Source of the DNA: Cellulomonadaceae bacterium
Lineage (GTDB): Bacteria > Actinomycetota > Actinomycetes > Actinomycetales > Cellulomonadaceae
DNA length: 51,371 bases
Direction: 5' to 3'
Assembly (NCBI GenBank): GCA_031256435.1
Contig: JAIRQO010000030.1
Span: 1-51,371 of the forward strand
A model generated the notes under the pieces. The model worked only from the letters and a program-made list of their open reading frames with translations. It was not told the DNA's origin and searched no databases. Shown here one piece after another: positions 1 through 9,000 of this stretch (positions are counted from its first letter, which is position 1; each line of letters starts with the position of its first letter). The position numbers and the translations under genes are program-made.

Positions 1-3000
1 ATTGCGTTCACCACCCCGTTGTCTGACACGCCTGATGACCCTGATGCCCCCGTGGGCTTGGTCCATGAGCAACCGGTGCAGATTGCCATCACCACCATGT
101 TGGACCCGGACCTGGACCCAGACCTTAACGGATTCACGCTGACTAACGAGGCATTCCTCACCACAGACCCGGAAACGGGCGGAAACTTTGAGGAAGTCTC
201 CTTCATCAACGGGGCTACCATCTCGATCCCCAGCGATGACGGGGGAGATGCAGAAGGGGACGAGCAGCAGGACAAGCCGACAGCCAGTCCCAAGCCCAGT
301 GAGCCCGGCGATACCCCCAGCCCATCGGAGGCTCCCAGTTCCTCTACGCCCGACGATGATGAGCCCACCTCCTCCCCGGACCCGAGCGATCCCGCGGCTA
401 ACCCGGACGCCACAGATGGCACGGATAACACAGGTAGCCCGGACCCCGCCCCATCGCCCGCTCCGGCAGACCCTACGACGAGCCCTTCACCTAGTGCCAC
501 TCCGGCACCCAGCAGCAACCCAGAACCGTCGCAGACCCCCGCGCAGAGTCCCACCCCCGCCGCTTCAGCCACCCCTGCGCCCAGCGATACCCCCGCGCCC
601 ACACAAACATCCAACCCCGGCAGCAACGCCAACGCCGGAGCGAATGACAGTGCCAGCAATGGCCTGAGTGAATCGTCGAACGCGAACGCCGCTACCCCCA
701 TACTCGCCGCCTCCCCCTGGCTGGCCTTTGCTGCCGCTGCTCCCGCTCCGTTTGATGCGGCCCCGGTTTTCCCGGCCATCAGCATCTTTGGAACGGGGGT
801 CCTTGCTGCGGATGCCACCATCACCGCAGCGGACGCCAGTATCACGGCAACGGGCGGCTTCCTCCCGGATCCGTCCACCACCAACGGCGCCGTGGGAACG
901 GTCACCAAGCAGGCCCCGCCCTCGGCCGGGAACCTCAAGCCGGGCGATTGCTTTGACTACACCCTGGCCATCACCTGCTCAGCCCTTGATGCTGATGGGT
1001 GTGCAGGTGCTCAACTGAATGACGCCGTGCCCCCGCCACTCGTAGTGAGCAATGTGACGGTCTCGCCAGCGGGAAGTTCCAGCCCCCCGTACTTCACGGG
1101 GAACGATGTCAACGTAACCTTTACGGATAGCTTCTCCGGCGGGCCTGGCCTGGATGCCGGAAGCACGGTGGAAGTCAAGATCACCGTGTGTCTCCCCGCG
1201 GATGCTCCTGTTGACTTCAACGGCAAGACCATCACCAACGAGGGTTGGTTTGAGGGTGACAACTTTGCTGACTCATCGGACACTGCTGATGCCAAACCCA
1301 GCATTCCCTCGCAGGCGGGTACGGAGGCCATCAAGGACTTCAATCCCGGGACAGCCGTCACGGCCAAGCCCGGTCAAGATGTGGGAATGAACATCGGAGG
1401 TACCAATACCTCCAACGGTTCGGGCACCCTGGTCATTCAGGATCCTGCCGGTCCTGGCAACCCCACCAATGATTCCAAGAACCCATTCTACTACCTGGAT
1501 ATGGGCACTGTTGGCGCTCTGACCTGTGACGATGGCGTCACCCGCACACCCAAGATTGAGTATTTTGGTGGGACGGCGCCCGGAGCGTGGTCCGGTACTC
1601 AGCCCAGTCCCGTGTGGGGCATCCGCGTGACCATCCCCGGAGTTCCCGCAGGTGTGACCTGCACGCTCCCAGTGGACACCACCACCAACAACAATGTGAC
1701 CAAACTGGATCCCTCCAAGGGTATTGACAACCAGGCGTCGTCGGACGTCACCATGGACACGTGCGTTCCCGGTACGTGTACGGCACACGCCACGGATAAT
1801 GCCAACCAACCGTTGCTCTCCAATGACATTTCCGTGGGGATCACCAAGGGCTTCAAGCCCAATGTGATCACGGCGGGAACCTCCTCTACCGTGGGCCTTG
1901 CCGTGACCAATAATGGCACACAATCGCTGGATGGGTTGACTGTCTATGAGCCCAGCAGTTACTTCCCGCCCGTAGGTACTGGCCTTGATGATCGCCTCAC
2001 CTTTGACGGTTTTGGCGCCATCAATTACCCGCCGTCATCCTGCAACGGGACAAATATCACCAGCGCCAGCGTCACCTTCTACTACGCCGATGGTTCATCC
2101 GAGACCGTCTCCTTTGCCAACGGCGGCACGCCAGCACCCACCGCGCCCCACACCAATGCCGATGTGGTGGCCTTTGAGGTCCACTTTGACGGCACCATCG
2201 GCCAGGGGTGCGGAACCAACGTCCCCTTTGACGTGGTGGCCAATGAGGACATCAAGGACATGGAGGTAGTCCCCAACGAGGCTTGTGTCACAGGAACGCT
2301 GAGTGGATCCTCCGATGCTGACGCCTGCGACGATGACAATCTGTTCATCTATGACGATGTAGTGAATACCTACGTGGGTAAGGAAGTCAACCCAGGTCAA
2401 ATCTTTGATAACCCTGGCGAAGGCGTACTGGTAGGCCTCACGGGTGGAACGCAGCCGTACCCCAGCGGCCCCGGAGCCGAAGACGGTAGTTTCTCCACGG
2501 GCGATGCGCCGCAGGTGATTCTGCAGGATCCCAATGATCCCGGGAACTCCGAATGGTGGGATTACTTTGACCTCACAGGCATTGTGGGCACGCCGGTTCC
2601 TGCCTGTGCCACGCTGACAGTCCAGCGCTATGACACCACAACGGGCACGTGGGTTGACTGGTCCGGTGGCAACATCCCGCTGACAGGCCCAGGAACGGCC
2701 AACGCCACCTTCCCGGATTCGCTGAAGGACACCACAGGTGGCATCCGCTTCATCTACACGTACAACACGGGTGCGCCCGGTTGTGACGCGGAGGGATTCC
2801 CACCCGGAACCAACTTTGCCCCCAACTACACGGCAGAGTTGCGTCCAGATCACCGCGGAGATGGCACGCCCATTGTCATTGGCGATGACGGTCAAACCAT
2901 CGAGAACATTGCCACCTCGGGAACTGGTGAGTGTACGCCCGCAGAGATTGCAGACCCCAACAACACGGACTGTGACAACCCCGGAGATCTCAACGGCCCA

Positions 3001-6000
3001 GATGGCCCCGGCGAGATTCCGGTTCTTCCGCTGCCTGACGGCCCCGGAAACATGATTGACAAGAACTTTGGCGCGTCTAATTCGTTCCCCAGCCTCACGG
3101 ACCCCACCACGGTCTACGAGCGCTCGGGGGATACGTTCCCGCTGACCATCGGATGGTCCACGGGTGGTCTGTCCGGATATGACACCGTAGCCATCACGGA
3201 TATGACACCGGTACCCACGTCCAGCACGGACCTGGCCAACAGTTTCTTTGACGCCTTCAACCTCACAGGGATCCGAGCCATCACTCCAGCGCAGGACCCA
3301 TACATGAAGTATGACGCCGTTGCAGCGGTTGAATACTGGGATGGTTCAGTCTGGCAACCGCTCGGCCCGTGTAATGCAAGTCCCGCTAACTACACCACTG
3401 CCGGGGTTGCTCCGGGCGGGCAGTGCGACGGCAAGATGCCTGCCGTATCCCTGACAGCGGCGCAACAGGCAGCCGCCCAGGCAATCCGGATCGTGTTTGT
3501 GGAAAGCCCCACGCGGCAGGCTACGCTGAACGCTAATAACCAATTCCTTCCCACGGTGGGCTCCGGCGTGGCACGATCGGACAGCAATTCTCGCCCCATC
3601 ACCATGGACTGGGTGGTTCGGGATACCAAACGTTCTGACGGATCACCTGTGTTGGCCAAGGACGTGTACAACACCAGCAGTAACGGCCTTGTCAACAACG
3701 TTGCCGGGTTGGAAGCCTGCCCGGATAATCTGCCACTCGGCAATGGTGGGTGTGACACGGATCAGGATTCGGACACGGTACTGATCAAGGACATCCCGCT
3801 GACCACCACCACCACCAAAACCATTACGCCGGATACGGTAGCGATTCCCAACTGGGGTGGCGGCGGCGTGGTTCCACCCACCATTCGCACTGACATCACC
3901 ACTACCAACACCACGCCCGGTTACGTGGACACCCTGCAGATCACGGACCCCGTGAACTACGCCACGGACGGCGTAGGCGATTACACGGACGCCTTTGACA
4001 CCTTTGACATCAGCAACATTGTGGCCATCTCTCCACCTGCTGGCGCCGATAACTCTAAGACGGAAGTGTTCCTCAAGTGCGGTGCCGGCAACGAGGTAGG
4101 CCCATTCACCACCGCCCAGGTGATGGGAACCGGGGGAAGCCAACTTCTTGGTGAACAATGCTTGCTGTCCAGCCCAGCGGGCGTTGCCGGTATCCGCGTG
4201 GTGTTCCATGGAGGGCGTATTGCCCCCGGTGCCAAAGCCAAACTCACCTTTGACATGCGGCTCCGCCAGAACCACCGCGGGGACGGCTCGGCGGTGACCG
4301 TGGCGGACGCTCCCATCTGGAACCGTGCCGAGGGCCAGGTGGCGGATGTGGATCCGCCCGGCACGTGCCCCAATCCGTTGAAGCCCACTGATCCTGGGTA
4401 CAAGCGGTACGCCTGCGGTGACGGTACGGACAACGTGGGCCTTGATGAAGGCTCCTTTGGGCTGTCCAACCGCAAGACGCTCACCCCTGCCTCCCAGAAG
4501 GAGGGGGACTACTCCCCAGTGAAGGTGCTCATTGGGGCAACACCCACCGGCACCACGGCGCCCGTATCCGTCACGGTGGAAGATGATGACCCTACCTTCT
4601 GGAACGAGTTCAACTTTGCCGGTGCGGTCATTCCGGGCACCAACGCTCCCGTGCGGTACATCCAGGCGTGTTTCCTGTCCGGCGGGACTTTCAGCAATGC
4701 CACCGTGGTGGCGTCAGACCCAGGAACGTCCAACCTGACCACTCTCGTCGCAGATCCGCAGCAGCCTGGCCTCCTGCCCAGCACCGGCGGCGGAACCCCG
4801 GATGACGGCACCAATAACAGCGGTACTGCGAGTGGCGTGGGCGGCAAGTGGACCTGCCAGTCCATCAGTGATCTCACCGCCTCCACCAACGCTGGCGATT
4901 CTGCCAACCGCGCAGCGGCGTTCCTGCAGAACGCCATGGGTGTTCTGGACATCACGGGCGTGCGGTTCACGTCCTACACCACCAGTTTTGGCGCGTGGGC
5001 CAACCCCATCCACGCCGAGGCGTACGCCTACTTCAACGTGGTGCGCCGGCACTGTTTGCGGTCCTCGGGCACGGATGACCCCAATGACGCGGCCTGTGTT
5101 CCCGTTCCCACCACCGAGTACGGCCAGACCATGGCACCCGGTGAGGACAACAAAACCACCGTGTCACCGGGCAACGGCATCTACGGCTCCAACGCCGTGG
5201 GCGTAACCCGCAACACCATGAGCTCCCATGGTGAATCCGTGACTATTGGTCAAGGTGACCGGTTGACGGCGGACAACACTGCCAGCGCTAACTACACCTA
5301 TGACCACCTGCGCACCTCGGTGAACGTGGGGAAAACTCCCAACGGCCAAAAGTTCACTCCCGGTTCGCTGATTACCTACACGCTCACCTACACCAACAAC
5401 GGCGAACGCCCCATCACGGATCCCGTCTTCACGGACAACATCACGCCCGTGGATGGCGTGTGTCCGTTGATGTGGGACCCGGATCAGGATCCCACGGTGC
5501 CCCCATGGTCCTTTGGCCTCTCCGGCACTGCGACGACGAACGGCGGGCCGGATCTTCCCACAGCCGCTGGCTCCTGGACGGCTGATGATCCGCTGAGTGT
5601 TGGCGATTGCCGCGTCTCCTTCACGCCACCCTCAGGGACGGTGCTGGAAGTGGGGCAGACCCTCACCATCACCCTGACCATGATGGTGCGGCCCGGTGTT
5701 GAAGCTCACTCTGAGATCAGCAATGACGCCGAGATTGACATTGCTGGTCCTCGCGATCCAAATACGGGCAAGCCGCTCAACCCGCCCCCGCCGCTGGATA
5801 CCTGTAATGGAGCCACCGTGCCGTGGACCACTCCAGCAAACGATTCCATGTACCAGTGCGATTATGACGTCACTAATACTCTGGAACCAGGAACGGCCAT
5901 TGCGGCGTACAAGGCTGTCAAGGCTGATGTTCCTCCGTCTACCTTGACGGGTGTGACGCCCACCAAGGTCCCTGGTGACGTGATGGTGCGGCCTGATTAT

Positions 6001-9000
6001 CTGGTATCGGGCGGAGGAACCATTCCGGATGCCCAGAAGTGGACGTACTGCCTGGACAAGGCCGATGATGCCGGGTACTACCGCAACCCGTGTGTCCCCG
6101 TGACCATTCCTGGTGACACGGAAACGTGGAAGTTTGACATTGAAAACGTGGGCACCATGCCCGTGACTCAGTTGGTCTCGGTGGACGTGCTTCCGTACGT
6201 GGGTGACAAGGGTGTCATTGTCCAGGGAGATCGCCTGACCGAATGGCACCCCATCTTCACGGGCACCCCGGTACTGGTAGTGAAGGACGCCAACGGGAAC
6301 ACGGTGTCCACGGGCACGCTCACGGTGGACTATTCGTCTGGCGTGGCCGTGTGTGCTGCGGGTAAGCAAACCCCGGGCTCGCCGAACACCTCAGCGTGCG
6401 GCCTGAACGATTGGGCGCCACTCACCTCCACGGGAGACAACCCTGACGTTCTCTCCCTGCGCTTCACCATGAACTTTGATGCCGCACTGGCTCCTGGCCA
6501 AACTGCGGAAATCCAGTTCCAAACCAGAACCCTTCCTGAGGACCTGGCTCCGGATGGTTGGCCCATTGCCTGGAACACGGTGGCTACTTCCGGAACTGCT
6601 ACAGACCCAGAAACGGGCCAGGATACTGCTCTTGGTGCCACCGAGGTTCGCAAGGTTGGCGTGACGTATCCTGCGGGCGAGTTGGACCTGTCCAAGATGA
6701 TTTCCGGTGCGGGATGGAATGACGAGAACCGCGTGCGCCCCAATTACGAGGCGTGGGTCACCTGCTGGATAGAAAACGGCCTGAACGGCTCGGGTTACAA
6801 CGCCGGCGTTGACGAACTCCTCAACGTACCGGGGAACCCCTATCTGCTGAAGCCACCTAACCCGTTGGCCCCCAACACCCCCGGCCCCATTCAATCCATC
6901 AAGTATCTTCCCTTTGGGGCTCACTGTGTGGTGGCCGAGGAAAACACCAACCGCGAGGGCACCATTTACGCACCTCCCTCCACGTTGACGCCAGACCAGT
7001 GCCCGCCTGTAGGTGATAGTTGGAATGGCACTGAGGGCCTGGGGGTAGCAGGTTGCTCCGGTGAGGTGATTGTGGGGAGCCCCACGTACCGCCCGGACGT
7101 GACCCTGAGTGTCAATAACGTGTATGGCGAGTCCAACGCCACCTTGACCAAGAGTGTGGATTCTGATGCCGTGGATCAGAACGGCCAGCCCATCAAGTAC
7201 GGCCCGTTCGATTTTGAGATCATGTGCTGGCAGCGAGACCTTGATACCCAAGTCCTGAAGAACACTCTTTCAGATTTCCACGCACCCAGTTGCAACCCGG
7301 CCACTACCGACTGCCCGCCGCTGTGGCTGCCGGGGCAGGTGAAGGATGGGCAGACCATCGCCACGCTCGAGGTCATTCCGCCAGAAAGCTACTGCGAGAT
7401 CCGCGAGGTGAACTGGGCCACAGGTCTCCAGACGGATTGGGGTGCCACCTATGACGAGAGTCCGGTAGGCAAGGGCCTCACGGGTGATCCATGGCAGCAG
7501 GATGGGAATACCTATTCCTTCCCCGCGTGGGATGTGGATCCCAGTCAGATTGACAACACAGCCACTCCGGTCCCGTGGCCCCCAGGCACCATCACGCCTG
7601 GATCTGACTCTCGAAGGATTGGGTTCTGGACTCCCTTGGCTCAGTGTGGTTCTGACACCCAGGCCAGTGATGCCAGCCAGCCGAACTTCTGTCAGGAACC
7701 CCCGCTCGCGTTCACGGCCGACAACATCATGGGCGACGGCATGCTGACGGTCACCAAGGATCGCGAAGGCGATGGCGTGTCACCGTACGGCAACGGTCCG
7801 TTTGATTTCCATGTGGTCTGCACGCTTGATACGGATGGTGTGTCCACCACGCCGCCGGTCACGGTGTGGCAGGGAGATTTCACTCTGCCCTCAGGTGATC
7901 CGAGCCTGGACACAAGCTGGACCTGGAGCCAGGACCATATTGCCACGGGAGCGTCCTGCACCATCACGGAAACGAATACCGCTGGGGCCACCACAGTGGC
8001 ATTTGACCAGAACCCGGTCATCATTGGCGATCACGGCAACCCGGACGCCATACCGCCGATTCCAGCCAACAACCCGGAAGTGACCGTCACCGTCACCAAC
8101 ACCTTTGACGCTGGCGCGTTGCGGATCAACAAGAAGTTCACCGGTGACGGCGGCACTCTGTGGGGCCAAGGACCCTGGCCGGATGGCACCACGCCCACCT
8201 ACACCGTGACCTCGGTGTGCTGGACGGGCGGCGGCAACGCCCCTAAGCCGGATCTGTCCAACGTGATTCCGCCGTACCTGTATGGCGGGCCCAAGTTTGT
8301 CCTCTCAGCGGCTAACAATTGGGACGTGGTGCTGTCACCGCTTCCTGATGGTGCCAAATGTCTCTTCACGGAAACGGACCAGGGTGGAGCGCAATCCGTG
8401 GCAATCTCGCCCAACCCCGTCACGGTGGACGGGAGCCATAACTGCCCCACCACCATCACGGCCGCAGCAGAGACTCAAGAGGCCACCAACCCCAGTTCCC
8501 CCTTTGCCGATGCTGGCTTGACATTGGTGAACACCATCACCGTCAACGATCCCAGCACCTGCAACCCGGTGGACCTGAACGTGACCAACGAGTTCACGCT
8601 CGGTGAGATTGATGTCACCAAGACGGTCAGCGGCTCCGCCTCGGGCCTGATGAACAGCAACACCGAGTTTGAGATCACCCTGTTCTGCAGTTACGGCGGG
8701 AAGACGGTCAACGTGCCGAACAGTCCGGCAACAATCAAGGCTGGCCAAACGGTGAAGTTCACGGACCTACCCACCGGCACTACCTGCCTGATTGTGGAAA
8801 CGGACTCTCAAGGCGCGCAGACCACATCGGTCAACCCGCAGTTTGTCACCGTGGGCAAGAGCAACACGGTGAAGGTGGCCATTGACAACACGTTCGACGT
8901 GGGCTCGTTGACCATCAACAAACTCATCACGGGCGACGATCAAGCGATCAGCGATGCCGATGCTGACAGCACCACCTTCTGGGTGAAACTCGATTGCGTG

